Assembly: GCA_949743265.1 (NCBI GenBank)
Contig: CATJSX010000104.1
Coordinates: 1-41,742 of the forward strand
From: an uncultured Peptococcaceae bacterium
GTDB taxonomy: Bacteria; Bacillota; Peptococcia; Peptococcales; Peptococcaceae
Length of the DNA stretch: 41,742 nt
Direction: 5' to 3'
Every line of letters starts with the position of its first letter. Position 1 is the stretch's first letter. Below are positions 7,560 to 14,943 of this stretch, in pieces. Made by a program: the position numbers and the translations under genes. Under the pieces are notes generated by a model. That model was not told the DNA's origin and searched no databases. It saw only the letters and a list, made by a program, of their open reading frames with translations.

Positions 7560-9056
7560 ATGGGTATGGAAGAAACCACCAACAATAACAATATTTTTGA
7601 AGATATTTCCTATCGTACAGGAGGAAACATTTATATCTCTGCTGTAGGACCTGTGCGTACAGGGAAATCGACTTTTATCAAGAAATTTATGGATCTCATC
7701 GTTTTACCTCGTATTACTGACGAGTATGACCGCGCCCGCACAAAAGATTCATTGCCGCAAAGCGGTGCTGGTAAAACGATTATGACGACAGAGTTAAAAT
7801 TTGTGCCTGACGATGCTATTTATGTTGAAGTTAAAGAAGGTATTGAAGCTAAAATTCGTTTGGTTGATTGTGTAGGCTATGCTATCGAAGGCGCACTAGG
7901 CTTTATGGAATCAGATGGTCCTCGTATGGTGCGTACCCCGTGGTATGATCATCCCATTCCCTTTGAAGAAGCGGCTGAAATTGGTACCAAGAAAGTCATT
8001 ACCGACCACTCAACCATGGGGATTTTGATTACTACTGACGGTACCATTACTGATTTGCCCCGCGAGGCTTATGTACCAGCAGAAGAACGCGTGGTCAGTG
8101 AATTACAAGAATTGGATAAACCTTTCATCGTTGTTTTAAATACCATTGAACCAGATGATGAAGATACATTGCAATTAGCGGCCGAATTAGAAGAAAAATA
8201 TCGTGTGCCAGTCATGCCTGTAGATATTGCTAACATTGATGAAGAAGGTATTATGACCGTTTTGGAAGAAATTTTGTTTGAATTTCCCGTTTCTGAAGTC
8301 AATATCGGTTTGCCTAAATGGATTGAAGAATTGGATTGTGACCATTGGCTGCGGGCGAAATTTGAAGATGCTGTACACAGCGCTATCAGTGAAGTAAAAC
8401 GGCTGCGGGATATTGATCAATCTATTGAGACGCTGGCGGGATATGATTTTGTCAAAGACATCGTTTTGGAAAATATGGATTTAGGTACTGGTATCGCTAG
8501 TATTGAGATGGCTGCGGAAGACGATTTGTTTTATCGCGTTTATCGAGAAGTTAGCGGCGTAGAAGTAGAGGGACTTCATGATATTTTGAATGTGACCAAA
8601 GAATTTGCTTTTGCCAAAAAAGAATATGATAAATTAGAAGCAGCATTGGCTGATGTTAATGAAAAAGGCTATGGTATGGTTGTGCCTTCTATGGAGGATA
8701 TGACGCTGGACGAACCAGAACTGATTAAAAAGAGCGGCAGTTTCGCTGTGCGTCTCAAGGCCAGCGCTCCGACGTTGCATATCATTCGTTCTGATATTAC
8801 CACTGAATTAACGCCGTTGATGGGTTCGGAAAAACAATGCGAAGATTTGGTACGCTATATGATGGAAAAATTTGAAGAAAACCCACAACTAATGTGGCAA
8901 TACGATATTTTCGGCAAATCGCTCCACGATTTGGTACGAGAAAATATGGAAGGAAAAATGCAGAAAATGCCCGAAAATGTACAGAAAAAATTGCGGGAAA
9001 CCGTACGCCGTATTACTAATGACGGCAGCGGCGGCTTGATCTGCATTATTATTTAA
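7560..9056 (+). CDS. spoIVA: stage IV sporulation protein A, spore-coat assembly ATPase
   Basis: SpoIVA is a morphogenetic ATPase that polymerises on the forespore surface and forms the basement layer of the coat. The 498-residue product is close to the usual 492. After YRTGGNIYISAVG it carries the Walker A motif GPVRTGKS (30-37), the family block VDCVGYAIEGALG, and DHSTMG. The extreme C-terminus GGLICIII is the conserved tail that in Bacillus targets the protein to the forespore membrane. ATG at 7560 or 7566 are both compatible with the AAGGAGGA upstream. It is monocistronic, with a terminator at 9071. An intact copy indicates a spore-forming lineage but does not prove that this strain sporulates. 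Confidence 0.96.
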   Translation: MGMEETTNNNNIFEDISYRTGGNIYISAVGPVRTGKSTFIKKFMDLIVLPRITDEYDRARTKDSLPQSGAGKTIMTTELKFVPDDAIYVEVKEGIEAKIRLVDCVGYAIEGALGFMESDGPRMVRTPWYDHPIPFEEAAEIGTKKVITDHSTMGILITTDGTITDLPREAYVPAEERVVSELQELDKPFIVVLNTIEPDDEDTLQLAAELEEKYRVPVMPVDIANIDEEGIMTVLEEILFEFPVSEVNIGLPKWIEELDCDHWLRAKFEDAVHSAISEVKRLRDIDQSIETLAGYDFVKDIVLENMDLGTGIASIEMAAEDDLFYRVYREVSGVEVEGLHDILNVTKEFAFAKKEYDKLEAALADVNEKGYGMVVPSMEDMTLDEPELIKKSGSFAVRLKASAPTLHIIRSDITTELTPLMGSEKQCEDLVRYMMEKFEENPQLMWQYDIFGKSLHDLVRENMEGKMQKMPENVQKKLRETVRRITNDGSGGLICIII

Positions 9057-9070
9057 CTTGGTGAAATTGC

Positions 9071-9104
9071 TCCGGCGGCTTAGTCTGCCGGATTTTTTGT
9101 TTTT
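9071..9104 (+). terminator. intrinsic terminator of spoIVA
   Basis: TCCGGC (9071-9076) pairs with GCCGGA (9087-9092), extended by two inner pairs, followed by a T-rich tract (TTTTTTGTTTTT). Confidence 0.85.
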
Positions 9105-9295
9105 AACGATAAGAGCTAATTTTTTCATGTTTTTTCTTCCATAGAAATACAAATCAAAAAGTTGCTGCAAAAGTCGTTCAAAATAAGGCAGACCACTATA
9201 TACAATGAATCTGTTTTTTAGTATAATTTTCTTATGAATAAAAAATCATATGGCAAGCATTTGGTGCGAGGCTGCAATAGGAAAGGAGTATGATA

Positions 9296-9805
9296 ATGAG
9301 CGTATTGGAGAGTATGAAAAAAAGAGAGCTGCGTCGAGAATATACCATGATGCTGGGGGAAGAAAAAGCGGAATACTATTTGAATAAGTTTGATAAACTT
9401 ACCGCAAGCCGAAAAAAATTAAGTCTTAATTGGGCAGGACTGCTTTTTTCGACTTATTGGTGTTTTTATCGTAAACTGTTTTTGCCGGGCGCTGTATTTT
9501 TATTATTGAATTTTGCGGGGCTTTATCTGGTTTTGATGAAACCGGATTTGGCGTTGTTAGGCAATATGATTTCTGTTATTCCTACTGTAATTTGTGGTTT
9601 TTTCGGCAATTATCTGTATATGATGTATGTCCAGAAATCTATCGTTGTTGCCAACCAGTTGGCGACAACGGAAAAAGAACGATATTACGCTAATAATGGC
9701 GGTACCAGTATGCGAATTGTTTTAGGGATTCTGGCGGCGATGTTGTTTTTTGCTATGGCGTTGTTTTTTTCAGCAGGACCAGAAGTCATTGAAAGAATGT
9801 CCTAA
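9296..9805 (+). CDS. DUF2628 family membrane protein
   Basis: A 169-residue protein. A charged N-terminal region (about 1-40) is followed by LSLNWAGLLFSTYWCFYRKLF, the typical DUF2628 pattern in which an aromatic-rich helix precedes an R-K pair. Three or four hydrophobic helices follow, with the last near residues 142-160. The family's function is unknown. The ATG at 9296 is used, not the one at 9290, because AAGGAG ends only one base before 9290 but seven before 9296. It stands alone, converging on the Sel1-repeat gene with a shared terminator. Confidence 0.75.
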   Translation: MSVLESMKKRELRREYTMMLGEEKAEYYLNKFDKLTASRKKLSLNWAGLLFSTYWCFYRKLFLPGAVFLLLNFAGLYLVLMKPDLALLGNMISVIPTVICGFFGNYLYMMYVQKSIVVANQLATTEKERYYANNGGTSMRIVLGILAAMLFFAMALFFSAGPEVIERMS

Positions 9806-9845
9806 ATCTTGAATGGAATTAGTGTTTGAGAAAACGGTTTTTACG

Positions 9846-9858
9846 TTATATTGGACAA
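9846..9858. repeat. partial copy of the 19-bp dyad motif
   Basis: TTATATTGGACAA is the reverse complement of TTGTCCAATATAA, matching the core of the motifs at 20356 and, less well, 4561. It lies between the DUF2628 gene and the bidirectional terminator. Confidence 0.3.
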
Positions 9859-9951
9859 ACTATAGACTGGTAGTGAAAAATTTTTGGTGAAGCATACAAA
9901 AGAGTTTTCAATAGGCTGTTTTTGAAGCAGAATGATGTATAAGCAAATAAT

Positions 9952-9998
9952 AAACCACACAAAATTAACCGATTTGTTGATTTTGTGTGGTTTAAATT
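9952..9998. terminator. bidirectional terminator between DUF2628 and Sel1-repeat genes
   Basis: A 14-bp perfect stem (AAACCACACAAAAT at 9952-9965 with its complement at 9980-9993) and a 14-nt loop. It is flanked by T-rich tracts in both directions and placed between two converging genes. Confidence 0.85.
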
Positions 9999-9999
9999 T

Positions 10000-10740
10000 T
10001 TATAACCCTAATGTCTTTGCGGCTTCTTCATGACCGTGTTCAGCAGCTTTGCGATACCATTCTTTGGCGATGGCATCATCTTGGACGACGCCTTTGCCGG
10101 TTTGAAACATTTGCCCTAATACATATTCGGCATCAGCTAATCCTTGATCAGCAGCTTTTAAAAACCAGCTGAATGCTTCTTTATCATCTTGTTCCACACC
10201 TTCGCCATGGAGATAGCAAAGTCCGATATTAAATTGTGCGGCAGGATGATTGCGTTCGGAGGCTTCGCGATACCATTTCAGTGCTTCATCATGATTTTGC
10301 ACAGTGCCCAAACCCTCACTGTAACAAATCGCTAAATTGATTTGTGCTTCTAAATGACCTTTTAATGCCGCCATTTCATACCACTTAAAGGCTTCGTCAA
10401 AATTTTGTTCCAGTCCTTGTCCAAAAGTATAACATTCTGCTAAATAATGGCGAGCATGTGTATGACCTTTTTGGGCCGCGATTTTAAAATACTCGGCGGC
10501 TTTGCTCCAGTCTTGCGGTACTTCTGTTCCTTCATAATAGAGACAGCCTAATGTATAGCAAGCGTTGATGTTGCCTTGATCGGCTGATTTCGTGTACCAT
10601 TTTAGCGCTTCGTCAAAATTTTTTTCTACACCGCCGCCATGATGATAGCAAAGGGCTAAATTAAATTGTGCTCTAGCAAATCCTTCTTCAGCCGCATTTT
10701 TTAATTCTGCTAACTGAGCGGGATCCATATTGATCTCCAT
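10000..10740 (-). CDS. Sel1-like (TPR-type) repeat protein
   Basis: A 246-residue protein built almost entirely from six consecutive 36-residue Sel1 repeats plus a short partial one at the end. Each has the pattern A..LG..Y..G.GV..D...A..WY..AA..G. Such solenoids mediate protein-protein interactions; no enzymatic domain is present. There is no signal peptide, so it is probably cytoplasmic. The ATG at 10740 is supported by AAGGAGG seven bases upstream. The minus-strand TATAAT at 10793-10788, preceded by TGT, is a probable extended -10 element. The partner protein cannot be inferred, since neighbours are unrelated. Confidence 0.9.
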   Translation of the reverse strand: MEINMDPAQLAELKNAAEEGFARAQFNLALCYHHGGGVEKNFDEALKWYTKSADQGNINACYTLGCLYYEGTEVPQDWSKAAEYFKIAAQKGHTHARHYLAECYTFGQGLEQNFDEAFKWYEMAALKGHLEAQINLAICYSEGLGTVQNHDEALKWYREASERNHPAAQFNIGLCYLHGEGVEQDDKEAFSWFLKAADQGLADAEYVLGQMFQTGKGVVQDDAIAKEWYRKAAEHGHEEAAKTLGL

Positions 10741-10787
10741 ATGAGGTCCTCCTTAAAAATTGGTTGAATTTCTTTGTAATCGAATCT

Positions 10788-10796
10788 ATTATAACA
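10788..10796 (-). promoter_or_regulatory. extended -10 promoter element for the Sel1-repeat gene
   Basis: Minus-strand TGT-TATAAT, about 50 bp before the start codon. No convincing -35 is seen, which is common for extended -10 promoters. Confidence 0.5.
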
Positions 10797-10820
10797 TAGC
10801 AACAGCAACATGAATATGAA

Positions 10821-10896
10821 AATCTCTGCCAAATCACGGAAATCAAATACTGCCTAATGACGCATTAGCATGTATATACATCAATAGGCAGAGATT
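10821..10896. other. nested-hairpin region, possible structured RNA
   Basis: AATCTCTGCC (10821-10830) is perfectly complementary to GGCAGAGATT (10887-10896). Inside are TAATG-ACG-CATTA and the 12-bp palindrome ATGTATATACAT, giving a closing stem with two internal hairpins. An alternative partner (TGCCTA at 10851-10856) competes for the same right arm. It lies in the 293-bp gap between divergent genes and is followed by a terminator hairpin. A possible plus-strand promoter is TTGAAT (10764-10769), 17 bp, TATTAT (10787-10792). I match it to no known riboswitch. Confidence 0.4.
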
Positions 10897-10935
10897 GCCG
10901 CTTAAATTGATTTTGTTTAAGCAGAATTCAAAGTG

Positions 10936-10964
10936 AATTTTGTGTGTAAACACAAAATTTTTTT
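10936..10964 (+). terminator. intrinsic terminator upstream of cinA
   Basis: AATTTTGTG (10936-10944), loop of six, CACAAAATT (10951-10959), then an unbroken T-run to 10964. It lies about 70 bp before cinA with no upstream plus-strand gene, so it either ends a short RNA or acts as an attenuator for cinA. Confidence 0.65.
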
Positions 10965-11033
10965 CGTTAAATCTTGCATATACTGATATTTAGCAGTATG
11001 GTAAGGTTATACTATTTCGAGGGGGATAAACTG

Positions 11034-12275
11034 ATGAATGCTGAAATATTATGTGTCGGAACAGAATTATTGCTGGGTAATGTGATAAACACAAACAGCG
11101 CTTTTCTTGCTCAAGAATTAGCCAAGCTGGGCATTGATGTCTATTATCATACCGTAGTCGGCGATAACAATGAGCGGCTCAAAGAAGCGTTGGCAATTGC
11201 TTTTGAACGCAGTGATTTGGTCATTACTACTGGTGGTATGGGACCGACTTATGATGATTTGACCAAAGAAAGCATTGCTGATTATTTTGGTCTTTCTATG
11301 GTGCTACATCAGCCAACATTGGAAAAGATTCATGTTTATTTTGACCAGCGACCACAAAAAATGACTGCCAATAACGAAAAACAGGCGATGATTCCCCAAG
11401 GGGCTGTCGTTTTTGATAACCAAAACGGAACGGCACCCGGCTGTGCCGTCACACAAAATAACAAAACAGCCATTATGCTGCCGGGACCGCCGACAGAGAT
11501 GCAGCTGATGTTTGCTCAGTCGGTGCGTGCTTACTTAGCTCCATTTGTTGACAGCACACTAGTTTCGCATACGCTTTATTTATTTGGCATAGGTGAATCT
11601 ACTGTGGAAAATTTGTTAAAAGAATTGATGACTACTTCCACTAATCCGACGATTGCGCCTTATGCTAAAAATGGCGAAGTACTTTTGCGTATTACTGCTA
11701 AAGCGCCTAATACCAGCGAAGGCGATCGACTAATCCAACCAGTTATTGACCAAATTAGCCGGCAACTGGCAGATTATATTTATGGTATTGATATTGATAA
11801 TCTGCAAACGGCTGTGGTTAAGAAACTATTGGCGCATCATAAAACGGTTTCCAGCGCTGAGAGCTGTACTGGCGGCTTGATTAGCAAATTGCTTACCGAT
11901 GTTTCTGGCAGTTCGCAAGTTTTTTCTGGTGGCGTCTGCTCTTATACTAATACTGTTAAAGCTGATGTTTTGGCGGTCTCGCCGGATACACTAGCCCAAT
12001 ATACGGCAGTTTCTGAAGAAACTGTTATGGAAATGGCGCGAGGCGTTCGGCATTTACTAAAGACCGATTACGCTGTTGCTACAACGGGCATTGCCGGACC
12101 AGATGGTGGAAGTGATGAGCAGCCAGTAGGATTAGTTTATGTGGCAGTGGTCAGTGAAGATATTGCTGATGTGCAGAAACTCCATATTGATTTTGGACCG
12201 TTGACTAGCCGCGATGATATTCGTCAATATGCTGCCAAAGTGGCTTTATATCGCTTATGGTTGGCTATCCAATAG
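11034..12275 (+). CDS. cinA: CinA: competence/damage-inducible protein, NMN deamidase type
   Basis: A 413-residue two-domain protein. The N-terminal molybdopterin-binding-like (COG1058) domain carries CVGTELLLGNVINTN and TTGGMGPTYDDLTKE. The C-terminal domain (from about residue 260) carries SAESCTGG and GIAGPDGG, the pattern of nicotinamide mononucleotide deamidase (PncC/CinA). The family removes the amide of NMN in NAD recycling; in some streptococci the protein is competence-induced. The ATG at 11034 is chosen because GAGGGGG lies eight bases upstream; an earlier in-frame ATG at 10974 lacks a binding site. recA, often downstream in Bacillota, is absent. It is monocistronic and ends at a strong terminator. 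Confidence 0.93.
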   Translation: MNAEILCVGTELLLGNVINTNSAFLAQELAKLGIDVYYHTVVGDNNERLKEALAIAFERSDLVITTGGMGPTYDDLTKESIADYFGLSMVLHQPTLEKIHVYFDQRPQKMTANNEKQAMIPQGAVVFDNQNGTAPGCAVTQNNKTAIMLPGPPTEMQLMFAQSVRAYLAPFVDSTLVSHTLYLFGIGESTVENLLKELMTTSTNPTIAPYAKNGEVLLRITAKAPNTSEGDRLIQPVIDQISRQLADYIYGIDIDNLQTAVVKKLLAHHKTVSSAESCTGGLISKLLTDVSGSSQVFSGGVCSYTNTVKADVLAVSPDTLAQYTAVSEETVMEMARGVRHLLKTDYAVATTGIAGPDGGSDEQPVGLVYVAVVSEDIADVQKLHIDFGPLTSRDDIRQYAAKVALYRLWLAIQ

Positions 12276-12292
12276 TGGAATTTTAACCAATA

Positions 12293-12330
12293 AAAAAGCT
12301 TGCTGTTCATTTTAGAACAGCAAGCTTTTT
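12293..12330. terminator. bidirectional terminator between cinA and the DUF4405 gene
   Basis: A 16-bp perfect stem (AAAAAGCTTGCTGTTC at 12293-12308 with its complement at 12315-12330) and a 6-nt loop, with T-runs at the 3' side on both strands. Confidence 0.9.
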
Positions 12331-12340
12331 ATTGCTTAAA

Positions 12341-12817
12341 TCAATTAGTTTTCGTTGGCGAATGCATGGCGGCAGGTATTTGTTTAGAAAGTTTTTTCGG
12401 TTTTATGACGTTTTTTAGCCATTTGCGACGATTGAATAAATGGATCAAGGCGCCAATTATCGCTAGATTACCTGAAATACAATGTACTTCAATCCACTGC
12501 TCCGGCAACTGCCACGAACCAAGCGTACGAGCAATAGCCAGACCAGAAACAACAGCTAATAGAAAAACGATCAACAGCGTGTAATTGCACAAGATACGAA
12601 AACGCTGGCGGCGACCAAGACGGCGATGGACTAAATGACCAATTCCTTTTGTTAAGCTGTGGCGATTGATATAGCAATGTCCCAACAAAATCAAGGCGAT
12701 ACCAAGTCCCATGCGTTCATGTAGTCCCAACGGCAAATATTCTGCCGCTGCTAGAATAACGATTAAAAGCATCAGCAATAAATCAATTATTAGTCGTGAA
12801 CGTGTTGCTTTGTTCAT
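12341..12817 (-). CDS. DUF4405 family membrane protein (cytochrome-b-like fold)
   Basis: A 158-residue protein with four hydrophobic segments. The pattern RLIIDLLLMLLI, then HERMGLGIALILLGHCYINRH, then a basic loop, then YTLLIVFLLAVVSGLAIA, and finally EVHCISGNLAIIGALIHL matches DUF4405. This family has regularly spaced histidines in membrane helices, suggesting heme b binding; function is unproven. The ATG at 12817 lies seven bases after AAGGAGG. It begins 13 bp after the stop of the HAAS-like gene, so it is the last gene of the PadR operon. Confidence 0.75.
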   Translation of the reverse strand: MNKATRSRLIIDLLLMLLIVILAAAEYLPLGLHERMGLGIALILLGHCYINRHSLTKGIGHLVHRRLGRRQRFRILCNYTLLIVFLLAVVSGLAIARTLGSWQLPEQWIEVHCISGNLAIIGALIHLFNRRKWLKNVIKPKKLSKQIPAAMHSPTKTN

Positions 12818-12830
12818 CAAAATTCCTCCT

Positions 12831-13460
12831 TTAGTGTGTCATTTGGTGGTGTGATTCTGTTGCTAATAAATAGCATAATACGCCAATTGCTGGAATAACG
12901 AACGGAATGGCTGGCGCTAATCCCAGTGCAAGATTGCCTTCTCGGCAGTAGCTAACTGCCATTACTAATAAACCAAAAACTAAAACTGCGCAGCTAACGC
13001 CATAAATACTTCCCCGTAAGAAGATTTTGCGTTCAAAGCTATTTTGATGATATAAATACAGACAGAAACCTAACAGTCCGCATCCGCTGGTTAAAAAAGG
13101 AATATTAGTGCCAAAAAAGACTAAGGCCGCTTTATCATTGTTGACCAACGCTGAAACGCTCGCTGCCACCAATCCGAACAATATTATCATTATTGCACCA
13201 GCGAAACAGAACGCTATTAATTTCTGTGCTTTTTCCTGCGGCGGCTTTTCTTCGCAAAGACTTTGAGCAATAGCCACTATATCGCCTAGCTGGCTGATTG
13301 CTAACTCAAACGCCTCATCGTTCAGATAACCTTCCGTTTGCAAATCGGCTATCTGCGCCAGCAAATTGCCTTTGATTTCCTCGCGCAGTTCTTTAAGCGG
13401 CTGTGTGGACGGTAAATCGTGAAAAACGGTATCCAAATATCGCTCTATCCTTTCGTTCAT
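12831..13460 (-). CDS. HAAS/DUF1700-like or permease-prefix membrane protein
   Basis: A 209-residue protein. The N-terminal helical domain (about 1-70, NERIERYLDTVFHDLP... LREEIKGNLLAQIADL... ISQLGDI) matches the cytoplasmic HAAS/permease-prefix type domain that usually accompanies PadR regulators. Four hydrophobic helices follow (about 83-105, 112-133, 145-168, 178-203). The start overlaps the stop of padR by four bases (ATGA), indicating translational coupling. Known family context: PadR regulators paired with such proteins respond to membrane or envelope conditions; the ligand is unknown here. Confidence 0.75.
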   Translation of the reverse strand: MNERIERYLDTVFHDLPSTQPLKELREEIKGNLLAQIADLQTEGYLNDEAFELAISQLGDIVAIAQSLCEEKPPQEKAQKLIAFCFAGAIMIILFGLVAASVSALVNNDKAALVFFGTNIPFLTSGCGLLGFCLYLYHQNSFERKIFLRGSIYGVSCAVLVFGLLVMAVSYCREGNLALGLAPAIPFVIPAIGVLCYLLATESHHQMTH

Positions 13461-13798
13461 ACCTCGTCATCTCCCAACAGTTGGTCAATAATTTTTTTGG
13501 TAAAATTCCAATCAGCTTTGTTGCGGTCAAATAGAGCGCGACCTGCTTGTGTAATCTGATAATATTTACGTCTGGCACCTTGTGTTTCATCACCCCAGTA
13601 AGCACTGATAGCACCGTCTTGCTCCAAACGGCGAAACGAAGAATATAAGGTCGCTTCTTTCAACTCATATAAACCGTCACTTTTTTCTTTAATTTTTTTA
13701 TGAATGTCGTAGCCATAGCTGTCTCCTTTTTTCAAAATGCCCAGAACAATGGTATCAGTATGTCCTCTAAGTAGATCGGATGATACTTTTGCATCCAT
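13457..13798 (-). CDS. PadR family transcriptional regulator
   Basis: A 113-residue winged-helix regulator. The PadR pattern is clear: LRGHTDTIVLGILKKGDSYGYDI, then the recognition region LKEATLYSSFRRLEQDGAI, then the wing and RRKYYQIT.AG. The C-terminal dimerisation helix is short, typical of the PadR-s2 group. The ATG at 13798 lies seven bases after GAGGTG; an upstream in-frame start at 13873 would add unrelated sequence and lie inside the promoter. It is the first gene of a three-gene operon and probably autoregulates through repeats over its own promoter. Confidence 0.9.
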   Translation of the reverse strand: MDAKVSSDLLRGHTDTIVLGILKKGDSYGYDIHKKIKEKSDGLYELKEATLYSSFRRLEQDGAISAYWGDETQGARRKYYQITQAGRALFDRNKADWNFTKKIIDQLLGDDEV

Positions 13799-13816
13799 TT
13801 TTTTCACCTCGATAAT

Positions 13817-13873
13817 AATATATACCAAATTACTATGACTGTCAATATAATATTGCAGAAATAATATTGTCAT
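13817..13873 (-). promoter_or_regulatory. promoter and probable operator of the PadR operon
   Basis: On the minus strand TTGACA (13845-13840), 17 bp, TATATT (13822-13817) form a near-consensus promoter. Overlapping and upstream of the -35 is a repeat-rich block: ATGAC (13835-13839) faces GTCAT (13869-13873), and AATATTG occurs as a direct repeat ending at 13855 and 13869. This position suits a self-regulating PadR protein. Confidence 0.6.
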
Positions 13874-13934
13874 TATAAAAATATAGTGACCAGAAAAAAT
13901 TTTCAGCTACAGTATACTGGTTATTGATGCGAGA

Positions 13935-13963
13935 TTGACTTATTTCTCAAATTATACTATTAT
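13935..13963 (+). promoter_or_regulatory. promoter for the DUF1836 gene
   Basis: TTGACT (13935-13940), 17-bp spacer, TATTAT (13958-13963), about 28 bp before the start codon. Confidence 0.5.
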
Positions 13964-13991
13964 GAAACAAAAACTAACAGGAGATGACTAT

Positions 13992-14561
13992 ATGTCTTTA
14001 TATCATGAAGCCATTAGCGAGTGGAGTAAACAGCTATTGTCTTTTCATTTGCCTCGCTGGGAAGAATTGCCGGATATTGACCTTTATATGGATCAAGTTA
14101 TTACCTTGATCGAAAAATATGTTACCGTTTTGCCTAAGGGCGGCGATAAAATTATTACGCCAGCTATGGTCAATAATTATGTTAAACTGGGGCTTATGCC
14201 CAAACCGGAAAAGAAACGATATAACCGCACCCATCTGGCTTATTTGATCGCTATTACTTTTTTGAAACAAGTTTTGCCGATTACCGATATCAAAAACGGT
14301 ATTTTGTTGCAGTCAAAAATTAGTGGTACTCGCAGCGCCTATGACTTGTTTTGTCAAGAGCAGGAAAACGCTCTTAAAACGATTGCTCATCAAGCCATGC
14401 TGGAGCCGGTCGATGATGAGGAGGAACAACTTTCTAAAGATAATCTCGCTGTTAAAATGGCGACAATGGCTTTTGCTTGTAAGATTGTTACAGAGAAAAT
14501 TCTTGCTATCAAAACCGCAGAAGCTTCAGCAGCTCAGCAAAATGCCCCTTATGAAAATTAA
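13992..14561 (+). CDS. DUF1836 domain protein (MerR-like helix-turn-helix)
   Basis: A 189-residue protein. The DUF1836 signature is clear: LPDIDLYMDQVI, then ITPAMVNNYVKLGLMPKPEKKRY, then HLAYLIAI. The family is common in Bacillota and resembles MerR-type DNA-binding domains; its targets are unknown. The C-terminal third is helical and acidic, without a known domain. The ATG at 13992 follows CAGGAGA; starts further upstream lack a binding site. The gene is divergent from the PadR operon but has its own promoter and a very strong terminator. Confidence 0.8.
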   Translation: MSLYHEAISEWSKQLLSFHLPRWEELPDIDLYMDQVITLIEKYVTVLPKGGDKIITPAMVNNYVKLGLMPKPEKKRYNRTHLAYLIAITFLKQVLPITDIKNGILLQSKISGTRSAYDLFCQEQENALKTIAHQAMLEPVDDEEEQLSKDNLAVKMATMAFACKIVTEKILAIKTAEASAAQQNAPYEN

Positions 14562-14573
14562 AAATTATCGTCG

Positions 14574-14626
14574 AAAAAACGTCTGGCTTGCTAAGCAATC
14601 ATTGCTTAGCAAGCCAGACGTTTTTT
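14574..14626 (+). terminator. terminator of the DUF1836 gene
   Basis: An exceptionally long perfect stem: 25 bp (14574-14598 with 14602-14626) with a 3-nt central gap. It begins with six A and ends with six T, so it can act in both directions. Confidence 0.9.
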
Positions 14627-14823
14627 ATTGTATTTTTTGGCAAACGAACTTGTTGATTATTTCGCTATGTTCTCATAAACTTTTGACGTAAAGTTATCAA
14701 ATGTTCTGTAGTAATATAATGGGCCGTGATGCGCGCCTCCGTGCTCTGTTTATTTGATGTTGGTTTATCGTTATCATTGTATCGTTTTGAAACACACTGT
14801 CAATAAGCGGGAATAAGAAAAAT

Positions 14824-14857
14824 GCAGCTATCTTAACAAGCGATAGCTGCGTTTTTT
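14824..14857. terminator. bidirectional terminator downstream of htrA
   Basis: GCAGCTATC (14824-14832) pairs with GATAGCTGC (14842-14850). T-runs follow in both directions (six T on plus, ATTTTTC on minus). It terminates htrA on the minus strand. The flanking sequences 14627-14823 and 14858-14943 contain no gene that I can support. Confidence 0.8.
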
Positions 14858-14943
14858 ATGAAAATGGAGGGGGAGAGCCACAATACGCTTCATTTGAGGG
14901 GGATACAAAACGTCTTGGCTCAACTTACCTGATGGATTCATGA

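Noticed and set aside
10974-11033. A longer N-terminus for CinA starting at 10974
   Set aside because: The extra 20 residues do not fit the family start, and the only good ribosome binding site is before the ATG at 11034.
14627-14823. Possible small RNA between the two hairpins downstream of the DUF1836 gene
   Set aside because: The second hairpin has a T-run on the minus strand as well and is explained as the htrA terminator. No credible plus-strand promoter with correct spacing was found.
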